Positions 41,301 through 53,577 of a stretch of 64,000 nt of DNA are shown piece after piece (within the stretch, counting starts at the first letter, position 1; each line of letters starts with the position of its first letter). Below the pieces are notes generated by a model. The model saw only the letters and a list, made by a program, of their open reading frames with translations. It did no database searches and was not told the DNA's origin. The position numbers were made by a program, and so were the translations under genes. Origin of the DNA: Sialis fuliginosa (Eukaryota; Arthropoda; Insecta; Megaloptera; Sialidae); the NCBI GenBank assembly GCA_961205875.1, contig OY540816.1, forward strand, positions 15,324,701 through 15,388,700, in the 5' to 3' direction.

Positions 41301-44300
41301 TTATGAAGTTACCATCGTTCCCAAGAAAAGCATTAGAATCAGATTTAGATTTGTACAGAGGTGGAGAAATTGGGAATGTATGTTTTTGTTATATTTTAAG
41401 ATAATTACTGTTAAATAATGTTTTGCAATATTCTCTGTTTTGTAGATACTTCTTGGACTTGATGTTTTACATAAATTCATGTGGGTAAGATTAATTTCTC
41501 GAATGTTTGAAGCAATGGCTGGAAACTTTGCCTACTCAAATGACGTACATCTTTTTTTGAATGTTTTAAATGGAGCTCTAATACTACATTCAGAAAATTC
41601 TTGTATGTTACGATATGTGACAGCTACATACATCAATGCTGCCTTTCATTTTAAGAATATATTTTCAGTAAACGGGTAAGTTTTTATTTATTATTTAAAA
41701 TGATTGTTATTATTAAAATGATAATTGTAATTTCAGGTATCTCTTAATGATGCCTACATTGCTTCAAATTTATTCAAACCACCAGACAAATAAACTTGTT
41801 ACAACAACTATTGAATATGCGGTAAAGCAGTTTTATTTGATGAATCGTAAACCTTTCATTTTGCAAATGTTTGGATCGGTTTCTGCAATTTTGGATACAG
41901 ATGAGAATAGTACATATGGAGATGCACACAAGGTACATTCTATTCAATTATTTTGATAATTTATAAAATTTAATATACCTACTTATTATTTTTCTTAGGT
42001 ACCTTCGTCTTCATTATTTAATTTACTACTAAGTCTGGAAACTCCATCACCAGATCCATTGAACATAGCTGAGTTAGTGAAAGAAGAAAAACCATTGAAA
42101 GCTATAGATTTTTGTTATCACGATGAAGATGAAATGGTAACGGTTTTAGACTGCATATCTCTTTGTGTTATGGTAGTAAGCTATGCGGCAGATAGTATTC
42201 GTGGAAATCAAATGTTGGTGAGTGTTTAACTTTTATAAATGTTAGAGAATTTACTAAATCATTTGTAACCAATTCAATTTAGAATTTGTTTTCAATATTA
42301 TTAATTTAAAAACATTATTTTAGATTATTCTTGAAGCAATTTTACCTTGTTACGTAAAACACATTCAACTTCCAAGTTATAATAAAGGTGGAAAAACTGA
42401 AAAAGACATAATAAATCAGCTTGCTATTGCGGTTCGAACATTAGTAAATAATTGTGAAGCTTTGACAAAGTAAGATACATGTATTTTCGATATCATTAAT
42501 AGAACAATTTATATATCCATTTTATGCTATTTTAGAAGCTACAATGGGCCTTATAGGTCAAGCCCTGAACACAAAGGATCTAGCCAACGAAATTACAGCA
42601 GAGGTCCTTACTCTCCAGGATTTGACTTTGAAGAGGATTCACATTCTAAATATTTAAGTGAACATGGAAGAGCTAAGAGCACATACGATCATGATGCAGA
42701 AGATTCTGAATTACTACGGGCTGAATATAGACGACCTAGAGATGTATTACTATCATTAGTCGGTGATTTTAATTGGAGAACAACGACAAGACTGCAAGAG
42801 TTAAATAAAAAAACCCCGGACGGAAAACCAATTGAAATATTAGATATTAAATCGCATGTGGTAAATATATATTTCTATTTACTCAAGATGATTCTTAAAT
42901 TTAATAAATTTTTTTCTTTTAGCGCTTATCTGAAATTGCACATAGTTTATTAAAAGTTTCACCTTACGATCCAGAATCCATGGCATGTAGAGGACTACAG
43001 CACTACATGAACTATATTTTACCCTCCACGGAATGGGCTAATGATGCAATGAGACCCGCTCTAATAATGATACTCCGTAGATTGGATAAAGTGTTCCAGA
43101 AGATATCTAAAAAACCATCGATACGGGTATATATATATATATCTTATAATGGCATTATAAAATATAATAATTATTTATTTCAACAGCGTAACACAGACTG
43201 GGAAGCTGCTGGAGGACTTCTGAAGGGTATTTTTGAGACAATGTTGAAGTATCCTTATATAATGCACTGGCAGCACGTTAAGGCTTTAGTAAATACTGTA
43301 CAGACACTAATAGTGTGTGATGTAAATGTAACAGATGGTATGTCCTCGGCTACGTCTGCGCTGATGACTCAAGCACCCCCACCTGCATTCTGTACCATTG
43401 TTGTACGTCTGATAGCCCAACAGATCTTAAATACTGGTGTATGTACTGTTTTTAATTTATTTCATAAGTTTTATTAAAGAACAAATGTAAAATTAGCATA
43501 TCTTGTAGGATTTCTTTACATTAGAACAAGTATGTGGAGGGAATTCGATTTTCCAACACCAAGATAAAACAGAAAATGTAATAATGAATCTTATAATGCC
43601 TATTTGTTTACGTGTTGGAAGTGGACGTAAAGGTACATAGAAATATTTCAGTTATGAATATGATGGAAAAACTATAAAATATTATAATTTACAGATGTCC
43701 CAAAAATGGCTTTATCGGATATAAGTTTTGCTTTAGCTGTTGTACTGAATGCAGTATGTCCACCAATCAGCGGTAAAATCATACCAATGACAGTACAAAA
43801 CATAAAAACAGCTTCGGAAATGCGGACAGGAAGTTTAACTTTTACGGGAAGAGACACCAAACTACCGACAAAAATTAATAAGTCACTTTATCAAGTAGCA
43901 TTTTTAGGTAATGGTAGATTAATTTGGAATAACTGCAAAGTAAAGTTTATTCTAACTTAATGTACTATTAATTTAAATAACATTCTAGCTCTTAAAATGA
44001 TGGTAATTTGTTTTGACCAAGAATTACGATTTGAATGGATGCGTGTCGTATTCACAATGAGAACTTTAGGAAGACGCAACGAGGCATCTAATTTCATATG
44101 GGACTTCCTAGAATTTGTTGTGACATACAGAAGTCCTCTATTTATTCTATTACGTCCATATGTAGCACAAAAAGTAATATCAAACATATTTTATAACTAA
44201 TTAATATAATATATATATATTGATTATTTTGTTCCAGTTGATACAACCACCGATTTCTGATCATGAGCGCCACATGCAAAGTGTTATTAGAGACAAGTTA

Positions 44301-47300
44301 AATGGTATTGGGTTGCCTGAACCTAGATCTAAAGGTACAATATTGATGGACTTGGCACATCAAATGAAATCTTTGAAAGAAGAACTTGAAGATACAAGAT
44401 ATGGTAAATATATTTATAAACAAATGTGGTAATAATTAAATTATGTATAAAAATAAATATTTACAGGAATGAAAGAAGGATTTGATGGAAAGAAAGACAA
44501 TGTTGGCAACCAGACAAGTACAATAACAATAACAAATGAAACTCAGAGGCATCAGAGACCATCTTTGATTGAAATGTTGACGGGAGGGACAGAACTAGGA
44601 GCAGCCGTTGGTGTACGCAGTGCGGCAAGTTCCGGTGGAGGATCTGTTGGGAATAGCGGTCACTTGCATCACGGACATGATCTACCTGTAACTCCCAGCA
44701 TTGCGTCTTTGCAAACACAAAAAGGTAATTAAAATAAACAGTAAAAATATAACAAATAAAATAAATGTATGTATAATTTACTTTAATCAGAATCGACATC
44801 AAGTTTAAGTATAATGTCACCCGTTTTGAAGAAAATTATTCACGATGATAATAGACATAAGAGCAATATCGTTCCGGGCGGTGCAACAACAGGTATGATA
44901 TGTAGGTATATTATGTTCATTAGAATTTCTATTTTGTGTTTATATCGGCATGTATATGTTCTATATTTCGACGTTTATATCCATACACTTTAAATGTGAA
45001 GAAGTTTTTAGATAATTTGGAATAACACTGACATTTGACATTATTAAAAAGTATCTTTCAAACTGTTATTACTGATGAAAAAGTGTTTCAAACACAATAT
45101 TAATTTATAACTATTTTAATGTTGATTTTGGCTTCTGTATTAAGGGGGGAATCTAATTTTTTTTAAGTTAAAAAAATCTTGTTTTTAGGTAAGATAAATA
45201 AGATAGTTTCGCTTTGTCCATCCGAATGTCTGTTTGTATAAATTTTATACTGATTAAAATGAAATATGGTATACAGACGTAGATATAAATAAATAAATAA
45301 ACCATAATAGCGATAAGTTATGTATTTTTTTTAACTGCAAAAAATTTACTTATTTTTAAAGCAAAAATTATAATACCATTTGAATTTTTTGTTTGGGATA
45401 ATCTGAAAGATAGATATTATGTCAACCAGCGAACGAGGGACTCCACACGATTGTCTGCGACATATAGAGGCCATACATTTATTTATTATCGAAAATAAAT
45501 TACAATTTACTTAAAGATAAATAAAAACACCAATACAGATTTTTTATTTAATGATATTTTTAGTCCTTAAAATGAGATTCTCCCTTTAAAACTAAACTAT
45601 AAAGCACTAATCCTCAAATACCACTTAAATACAAAAGTTGAAATAATTTGCGCATCTGAAAAAACTATAAATAGGTAGTATTGAAATATTTTATAATTAA
45701 TTTGTTATTGATTATTTATTAATTTTTTTAATGTTTATTGTACTTTAGTAACAGTTTGAAAATAAAAAAAATCAATAAATAATTTTTAATGCAATTGATT
45801 TGCTTATTCGTGGCAGAGGAAAGGAATTTCTTTTTTTTTTTAATTAAAAATAATTTTAGTTGATATAATTGTTAGAAATGCTGGTGTGTAGATATTTGTA
45901 TTTTCATCTAAAATTATTTTTAATTTTATTTTTAAAGGTATTTTAATAGTAAGTAATATATATTATTTTATTTCTAGATTAATTTTAAATTTGTGCAGCA
46001 CTCAAATATCGTATTTACATTAAAGTAAAATAATTGAATTGATCTGACATAAAATAACTTTTTATTGTATAGTTTAAAAGTTTATAGTAAGTACGATATT
46101 ATATTTTAACTTACAATGAGTTTAAAAAATTCAATTAAAATTCAACTAACATATGGACACGTAGAAATATATTTTGTGTACAGTGGCATAATTTCATAAA
46201 ATCCTCAGTTATGATTTTATTAAATTTATGTTATTTCTATCATAATCTGAATCAAAATATTTAAACAATAAATCTAGCTTACTTCATTAAACTTTTATCT
46301 GAAAATCTGAACCAAAATAATTTATTTCAATATTAATATTTAATCTATTTAAGCCAGCGGTTCTTAAATTAGGGTTCGTGAAACATGTTTGGCATAAATT
46401 AAAGTACTTTTACATTTCTATTCACCAGTGATTAATTAGTATATAATGACCTTCTTTGTTTTTCTGTCAGGGAGGGGGTCCCTGAAAAATAATTGTTCAA
46501 AAGGAGGTCCCTAGACTACATAAGTTTAAGAACCGCTGTATTAAGCAATCTTAATCTAAAATTAATATTTGTTGTAAATATCACAAATTAAATTATGGTA
46601 ATTTAAAAAATTTGAAGAATTTTTAGGGAAATATTTTAGCAAGTAGCAAATTCTCTATGAATCTTGAATACAACATGTGATACATTTAATGAAATAAGCT
46701 AGTAGAGTACATGAATGACTCCGCTGGTAATTATGCCGCTGCCATTGTGTATGTAGCGTAAACATATCCGTGCTCCCTGGCACGCCACGAGTCTCCCCAA
46801 ATCTCGAGTGGTCGATGTATGTTTCCGTGCACCTGATTGCATGTGTTTCAGACCGCTCGCAGCATTCCTCTGACGATCATTTTGTGTGCGGATCCCATGT
46901 ACCCAAGACGTCCAAACTGCGCTTTGTTTCTTCTGTAGAATTTAAGCATTCTTCAGGTAAATGTTTAAGTGTCAGTATTTATTAGGTAGTAGTCAATGTT
47001 TTATGTTCGGAGCTGTCGAATAAAATCCTAATCGGAGATTTTCTGTGCTTTAAAAAATATTTGTGTGTCGATTCTAAAGTTAAATAAAACAGCGTAGAAT
47101 ATGTGTTAAGATAAGTCACATTATTGTCTATTTTTATATTATTGAATCCACTTGAATTAAAACAAAATTATATAGGTATATTTTATACAACTAGAAAACT
47201 CCAAATAATTTTTTGTAATAAATGTTTTTTTCTAATAGTCAAATAACATCTTTATCATTACATTATCTGTTATAGAAATAATAAAGTTAAGCTGGTAGTT

Positions 47301-48387
47301 GAATACTAGATTTATATTTTAGAATATGTTTACATATTTTGATTTTTACTATATCAATTACTGCAATTTCATGATAAAATATAGTTGTATATTTATTCTA
47401 AAGAAATTTTTTAGTAATAATGAAAAAATATGAATACATTTTTCATTACTAATAGAAATTCAGACAATACCGTTCAAATAAATAAACAAATTATAGGAGA
47501 AACGTCGACGACTCCACTGAGTCCCGCAAGTCCTGTAGACGATAGTTCTGGAGAAGCCGGTCGTGCTCCACGTTTACAAAGAATCAAACCTCAAAGTAGA
47601 AAAACTTTCAGGCTCAGGAGAAGTCGTAAAAGTCGTATCGAGGTAAAACAGCACACTTACAAATTACAGATACTCTCCTGTGTATTGTTCAAACTTACAA
47701 ATTCTCTCTTCACTGTTCTATTATTTTTCAAAACTTATTAAAGGTATCTCATATCCAACTCCAAGATTCAGAAGAAATCACGCCAGTTGTTGTACCTCCG
47801 CACACAACACCATTACAAACCCCAACGACAACACAGCCGCCAATTGTTGAGTTGGCAATGTCGGTGACTCCAACTAACCTGGAGCCGGTTTCAGAACCGT
47901 TTCGTATAAGACGGTTATCTTCACGTGGTTCACGGAACCAGGAGACGTCATGGGATTCAGAGAGTGTTGTTTCACAGACGTCTAGTACATCAGGTTTGAT
48001 TTTCTTTTAAAATCATACACTACACAAAAACAATTTACATTGATATTTATGCAATAAATTGATTTGATTATAATTTATAATATAAAATATGAAGTATTGT
48101 TTTTACTTTTAACAGGTTACCGTGAATCAATAAGCTTACAATTAAACAACATGGGAAGTCCATTGACTATTCCACCATATGCATCACCTGATAGACACGA
48201 GGTCGCATCAATAAGCAGTACCGCTACAATTAATAATTTCTTACCGTTTGACGGATCATCTCCGGATGGTTCTTTGACTGGGAATGGAGGAGAACGAGCA
48301 ACATTACTCAGTAGGACTGATCATACAGCATCACAGCAAAGTCTCTTGATGGTGTTTGAGACACAAGATGAAGATACGCTTATCTAA
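26334..48387 (+). CDS. unc80: UNC80, auxiliary subunit of the NALCN sodium-leak channel complex (58 coding exons)
   Basis: A very large HEAT-type scaffold that with UNC79 and NLF-1 supports the NALCN/narrow abdomen leak channel, setting neuronal resting potential. Exons 1-20: 26334-26465, 27086-27112, 27443-27463, 27533-27678, 27764-27932, 28417-28636, 28811-28938, 29002-29151, 29211-29341, 29401-29610, 29672-29844, 29923-30104, 30165-30304, 31003-31032, 32292-32427, 32538-32735, 32816-33126, 33248-33486, 33557-33747, 33803-33948. Exons 21-40: 34011-34134, 34202-34578, 34763-34878, 34958-35148, 35213-35449, 35520-35655, 35788-36057, 37370-37452, 37584-37767, 37826-38055, 38131-38250, 38316-38687, 38779-39026, 39113-39320, 39381-39567, 39673-39857, 40112-40360, 40420-40552, 40612-40749, 40861-41054. 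Exons 41-58: 41267-41377, 41446-41675, 41737-41932, 41999-42217, 42324-42469, 42536-42860, 42923-43126, 43187-43438, 43509-43632, 43695-43907, 43989-44173, 44238-44403, 44467-44724, 44791-44892, 46852-46956, 47497-47642, 47744-47993, 48116-48387. Sum 10566 nt, 3521 aa, no frame break; vertebrate UNC80 is about 3260 aa. Landmarks shared with human UNC80 as I remember it: PIQTFLWRQ, LPHVLHCAAT, LDVAVLRCLF, FRYQVWPRMEEGAH, LPSFPRKAL, LFLNVLNGALILH, LDIKSHV. Complete and apparently functional. Confidence 0.96.
27961..28349. mobile_element. hAT MITE in an unc80 intron
   Basis: Ends CAGTGCTTCTCAATGTTTTT and, inverted, CAGTGCTTTTCAAACTGTAAG. Flanking octamers TCATGTAT and TTATGTAT match at 7 of 8. 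The interior contains several AGATCTACGTAGATCTA-like palindromes. 389 bp, non-coding. Confidence 0.85.
31003..31032 (+). CDS. unc80: unc80 micro-exon 14, likely alternatively spliced (30 nt)
   Basis: A strong polypyrimidine tract (TCTGTCTCTTTCTCTCTCTC) and AG precede it and GTAAGT follows. Length is 30 nt and both neighbours join in phase 2 with or without it, so inclusion adds ten residues, CLIDELTAGG. It lies alone in a 2-kb gap between exons 13 and 15, a common setting for cassette exons. Confidence 0.65.
46355..46538. mobile_element. hAT MITE in an unc80 intron
   Basis: Inverted ends CAGCGGTTCTTAAA and CAGCGGTTCTTAAAC are nearly perfect. Flanking octamers ATTTAAGC and TATTAAGC agree at 6 of 8. 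This CAGNGGTTCTNAA end is classic for hAT elements. 184 bp, non-coding. Confidence 0.85.
46852..46956 (+). CDS. unc80: unc80 exon 55, phase-symmetric, possible cassette (35 aa)
   Basis: 105 nt, phase 1 at both ends, so it could be skipped without a frame change. It encodes DRSQHSSDDHFVCGSHV and continues to EFKHSS. It is flanked by introns of 1959 and 540 bp in a gene where most introns are 60-100 bp. Base composition is richer in GC than neighbouring exons. Serine- and histidine-rich; no domain recognised. Confidence 0.7.
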
Positions 48388-49469
48388 ATTTAATCTCTTA
48401 TACAGTCAGTGTAAATTGGATTGGATTTTATTTATATTTACAGTAATAAATTTGTTATTTTCGTACAATCGAAAAAAAAAAATACCAAACACTGAAGATT
48501 TAATAAAAAGAATTGAAAACATTCTTCAGTTTAAGACTAAATTTATTCACTCTGCTTAAGAAGTTAATAAATTCATTAATGAATCTTATGAAATTTTAAC
48601 ATCCATTTTGATGACAAAATATCAATATATATATAGCATACAATTTTATATGCATTTTACTTTCTCGTCTATAAAGATAATTAATCGGGAAAGCGATAAA
48701 TATTTTAATAATTGCAACAATCAAAACATTTTTCTCGTTTTCAACATTGTTATTTTTTAAATGAATAATTTAAAAGTATGAATTTTTAAATTGAAAAGAG
48801 AGATTAATATATAATACAAAAAAATACGTTAAAAATATTTCCATCCTAATATAAGAAAATAACGCCAATATAAAAAAAAATTATCAATGAAAAAATCACT
48901 AATAATAGTTTTTGAGGTAGTTAATTGTACTGAATACACTCGTCGTTAAGAAAAGTTCAAATTATGTACACATAATAACTGTATTAGTAAAATAATGTGT
49001 TAAACATATGTGTATTACTAGATAATATAATAATGATTATGGGATTGTATTAGGTTGATTTGAAATAATATTACTGGTTTAAAGTTTAATATTCAGAGAT
49101 GTTTTTGGAAAATGTAAAAAAAAACGTGAACATTTTCTCAAAAACTTGTATTGTCTCTGTTAGGAGAAGATTAATAAATTCTATGAAATGACTGTTTATT
49201 TCAAATCAACTTAATATTGTTTTATACGTGCCTGAATATATTATGTCTTCTTGCATAAAATGCACAAAACATACATTAAATCTCTTATTTGGCTGTTATT
49301 AAAATTGTATATTGAAATAATATATAAATAGGTAGAATGTAAGGAGGCTAAATATAAATAATTATGTTTGTTATTTTGTATACTAGAAGGGAGGAATGAG
49401 AATTAAAATAAAATATATACGTATACATTACAACTAAATATGTACACCGTAATCACAATTAACAATGTC

Positions 49470-49513
49470 ACTCAACATGTGTTTCAACTTTACAAAAAGT
49501 CCTCATCAGGAGT
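49470..49513 (-). ncRNA. Candidate minimal hammerhead ribozyme motif, left copy
   Basis: On the minus strand: ACUC (stem I), CUGAUGA core, stem II ACUUU-UUGU-AAAGU with an extra G·U pair, GAAA core, then C-ACAU-G as a one-pair stem III, UU at the cleavage position, and GAGU closing stem I with four pairs. Minimal type-I hammerheads with very short stem III are known from Penelope-like elements and retrozymes. The fit is by eye. One G after CUGAUGA is unpaired. Confidence 0.45.
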
Positions 49514-49917
49514 CTATACTAATACCAGAACTTTTGAGTAACCTTAAGCACCTTCTGCACTGTAATTTTTTTTACTATAGAACCAAGTGCATATTGTTTT
49601 TATGATGTTAAAGTATTGTTTGGTTTTTTTCAAAATCCTAGAGAGGTGTTAACCCTTAAATATGACCGGGTTGATAAATCTAGCATTGCTCATCGTATGA
49701 TTACATTAAATCACATATGGGACATAAATAATTTAAAATTAATTGCTATAATAACCAATTGTAGCAGATAGCTTAAAAATGATAAAAGTAGGATTTCTAA
49801 TAATGGTATAGGACCTATTCCAGCTTCTTTTGTCCTATTACCTTGCAGTTGATTGGTCTAAATCATAAAGCGAGATAAGCTCTTTTAGTATTTATTTATG
49901 CATGTCTGGTATTATAG

Positions 49918-49961
49918 GTTCCTGATGAGAACTTCTTGTGAAGCTGAAACACATGTTGAGT
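49918..49961 (+). ncRNA. Candidate minimal hammerhead ribozyme motif, right copy
   Basis: Same order on the plus strand: GUUC (stem I), CUGAUGA at 49922-49928, stem II CUUC-UUGU-GAAG, GAAA at 49946-49949, C-ACAU-G, UU, GAGU. The loop-closing pair of stem II is C-G here and U-A in the left copy, a compensatory change. One outer stem II pair is A·C, and stem I uses two G·U wobbles, so this copy looks weaker. Confidence 0.42.
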
Positions 49962-50727
49962 GCACATTTATTTTAAGTGACTAGAGTAGAAACCACAGTT
50001 TCTCCATTTTCCAGTAATATATATGATAGTGTTCACAATGATCGAAATATAAAAATATGTGTTACGTTTCTAAATTTGTACATTCTCATCAGTCCTTGTC
50101 AAGTATACAATGGTCATATTTATTATTCATTAAGATTAATAACGTAATACTGTTCATATTATTTTTAACAGGGTAGTATTATGTGTTTCATAATTACTGT
50201 TAATGTTGTTGTTATAATTGTTGTATTAAATGTCGTGTGCCAAAAAAAATATTTAGCATTTTTCATCTGTCTATAATAACTAGCGATGCAGTTCCTTTTT
50301 ATATTACATTTATTCAAAATGTTATGAAACACGTTCATTGAGAATTTTTATAGATTTAATTAGATGAAAAATGTTAATATATTTATTGATGTTATTTGCA
50401 ATATGACTTGCACTAAATGTTGCCAAAAAATGTGTAGACTGAATGTTAGAATAGTTGATGTTATTATATATTTACAAAATGTTGATTTATTTAATGTTGT
50501 CTGTTTATAGTTGTTTTTATTTACTGTGATAACGGATCACATTTATTGTTACGGAGTGGAATTTATGGAAAATAAGGATAGACTGATGAAATATTTTTAT
50601 TAACATGTATTAATAAATATACAATAAAATATTATGAATTACTATGTTTTAAATTTATTTCATATATCATTATAGTTATCACTCTCGTTCACAGGTTAAT
50701 TACACCTGTTTTATAAAGAATAAATAT

Positions 50728-52636
50728 TTATCTTGGCATATCAATACTTAAGTCAGCTATTACATAAGATACTACAGACCAAGCAGCTGTGCATAAATCT
50801 AAATGTTCACTTGATAAAACATCTAATTTATCAGCATCAGTGTGGTGATACCAGAAGTATTTATCATTTTTTGTTGTCAAACTAGCACCAGGTACATTTT
50901 CATTTTCTGTCCATACATCAATATCAGGACCTCCATCTAATGGACGTTCTGTTATTTTTGTTACATTTATTGGTGTCAGTAATCTAAAATGAATGACCTT
51001 AATCAAATCCTAATCAATGCTTATTTTTTAGTGTTCTTATAATTTATCTCCTACAATTAATACTTAAAAATTAATCATATATACATACTTCAATATTTCA
51101 TTAAAAATACAAATAGCTTCGTCATTGCCAGAAAATCCAAAACCAATTGGTTCAAATGTTCCCATATCACTTTCCATCATGAAATTAAATTTATCGGCTT
51201 CGTGTTTATGTTGAATATAATAACCATATGACCCAATTGTTGCTTGCTCTTCAGCAGTCCACAATATTGCTCTATAAAGGAATTGTAATATGATTATTGT
51301 GGCTTGCGATTTTCTTTTGCATGATGATAATCATAAAAATATAACTCAGTAGTTTATTAACTCTAATATAATGGCAACTATTTTTACAACAGAAAATTGT
51401 AGATGCACGCATAACCTAATATCTAGCTAATATAAATAAAATTTTAGTAACCTAATAGTTCTCTTTGGACGCAGACCAAGTTTCTTTAAAACAGCCAAAG
51501 TATTCCACGATATCATCATGCCACCTCCGTCATCCATGGCTCCATGTCCCACATCCCAACTGTCTATGTGTCCTGAGACCACAACAACGCTGTCAGGTTT
51601 CTCAGTACCTTGTAATTCAGCTATAGCATTCCGAGATTCTGTATTAGGTAAATTCTGTGCACCCATTTTCAAATTGACAACAATTGTTTCTCCTTTGTTG
51701 TACATTCTCTTTAACATTTTAGCATCTTCTACAGTTATACAAGCAGTAGGAATTTTTTTAACATTTTCATCATAAAATGCTACACCCGTATGTGGTGTGT
51801 TCATTGAAAATGGCGTCACAGATCGAACTAAAACCGCAATGGCTCCCAATCGGGAAGCTTCAATTGCTCCCTTTGTTCGATATACTACAGATTGACCATA
51901 GTTAATATATTCTTGGTTGAATACTACAATTTTTCCAGGTACCTGAATAAAAAGCAATTTGTTTTAGTAGTCTGAAAATTAAATATATGTATAGTAAAAA
52001 AATAAAATTACTTTGTTACTGTTATTTTTCATTTCATCAAATGAGTTAAAAATAACAGCTTCTGCGGTAATGCCATCTTTAGAAGTTCCAACACTTAAAC
52101 CTAATCCAAGCATTGACAGTTTTTGGTTTCTAGGTTGTATTAGTGTTGCTGATTCATCTCCTCTGAAGAATATTTTTAAATACATATCAAAATACAATTT
52201 AACTGTATTATTTTACAATTACCTAATCCAATTGGGAACAGTAACTGTCTCTCCTCGGACATTATCTAAATCTATTTGAGTAGATTTATTTAACATATAG
52301 TCAATAGAATTTTCTAAATTGATACTTCCTGTAAGACGTGCACTAAATATATCAATAAAATCCTAAAAAACAGTTAACGATATGATTTATAACATTTATA
52401 ACAACTTATTTTTAAAATATTACAATACCTACTTCTAAGTGATTATATGTAGTTCCCTTTGAATCCCCATTTACGAGTTCATTTATTAAAGTATTAGCGA
52501 TTTTTTCATAACTTTTTATTTCATTTTTCAGACTTTCAGAAATATTACATTTTGGTAACTCGATACTTTTTGAAACAGTTATTGTTATAAAAAATATAAA
52601 TAATATTTTATTTCTAAAAATATTTGGTATATTCAT
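50728..52636 (-). CDS. Carboxypeptidase Q-like M28 metallopeptidase, copy A
   Basis: Exons in reading order: 52433-52636, 52223-52362, 52012-52162, 51452-51942, 51089-51271, 50728-50983; 1425 nt, 474 aa, against 472 aa for human carboxypeptidase Q (plasma glutamate carboxypeptidase). The family hydrolyses dipeptides and is secreted or lysosomal. I chose the ATG giving a hydrophobic signal peptide (about residues 9-22). Zinc-site motifs are complete: SGHIDSWDVGHGAMDDGGG (His and bridging Asp), WTAEEQ (catalytic and ligand Glu), MESDMGTF (Asp) and FWYHHTDAD (His). A PA-like insert is seen around GKIVVFNQEYINYGQSVVYR. C-terminus IADLSIDMPR, as in the other copies. First in the tandem array and convergent with unc80. 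Likely an active enzyme. Confidence 0.96.
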
Positions 52637-52888
52637 CTTTGGAAAAATGTGAACATTAATATTATACTGAATTATAACAACAGTCAAGTATATATATAAT
52701 TAACATATAATTTTATCTTTACTTATCTGGAATCGACACTTTAATGATTGAGCTGTAAATAATAAAATATGTATTTACATTATCAGACAAGTATCATTAA
52801 GAAAGATTTGCAGCCCGACAAATATGTAACAAATTGTATACATATACTAGATTAGTCTGTATACATTTCACAGACTCACGTTAGGTAA

Positions 52889-53033
52889 CCCTGGTGAAAA
52901 GATCTTATAGATTCTCATAGAATCTAGATCTAGAAGACATAAAAAGATCTAATGAGTATACTCATTAGATTTCATAGAGATTATTGTGGTTTCTCTGAGA
53001 GTCTATGAGAATAAGGAGATCTTTTCTCCAGGG
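52889..53033. mobile_element. 145-bp MITE with CCCTGG ends
   Basis: Ends CCCTGGTGAAAAGATCTTAT and, inverted, CCCTGGAGAAAAGATCTCCT; both continue to ATTCTCATAGA. The centre has a palindrome, CTAATGAGTATACTCATTAG. Target duplication is unclear. Lies between copies A and B. Confidence 0.78.
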
Positions 53034-53062
53034 AATTAGCTCATTAAATTAATTCATATTAT

Positions 53063-53217
53063 CAGTGTTTTTTTTGTCAAACGCGTTCCGGCACCTTTTT
53101 TCCTTGGCATAGGAAAAGTTGCTTTAAATTTCATTTAAATGATATTTGAACATAATTTTCTTCAGTAAAAAGCTTGACAAGTGTGTGTTGGCACCTTTTT
53201 AATTAAAAAAAACCCTG
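53063..53217. mobile_element. 155-bp hAT MITE between copies A and B
   Basis: Ends CAGTGTTTTTTTTGTCAAA and, inverted, CAGGGTTTTTTTTAATTAAA, both leading to GGCACC or GGTGCC motifs. Flanking octamers CATATTAT and CATATCAT match at 7 of 8. Non-coding. Confidence 0.8.
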
Positions 53218-53577
53218 CATATCATTATTTACTTTAAAATTAATTAATTAAAAAGATACAGAAGCCAAATCTGTAAAATGATGAACCATTTAATGAAACT
53301 ATTGTTTTGTATTAAAATTTCGATTGATAATTCTTATCATTTTAAGTATATAAGTAGTACTTCAAGTAGATAAATTATATATTTTTTGTGAAGATAAATA
53401 AAACAATACAGCTACTCAAATATAGTCTAGATATATGTGTTGTTTAAAATTTAATAAATAAAATGTAAGGAACCTTCAACATAAAAATAAAAGAATTTAT
53501 TTTAATTATACATAATAACCAAAATGAAATATACATATGCATGTTGAGAAGATTGAAAACTAAAATTTACTTAACGC

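Larger units (their letters stand above)
48388..50727. other. Convergent intergenic region between unc80 and the carboxypeptidase array
   Basis: No coding frames. It must contain the 3' UTRs of unc80 (plus strand) and copy A (minus strand). Besides AT-rich filler it contains two inverted, about 60-bp, closely similar segments around 49461-49530 and 49904-49965. Confidence 0.55.
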
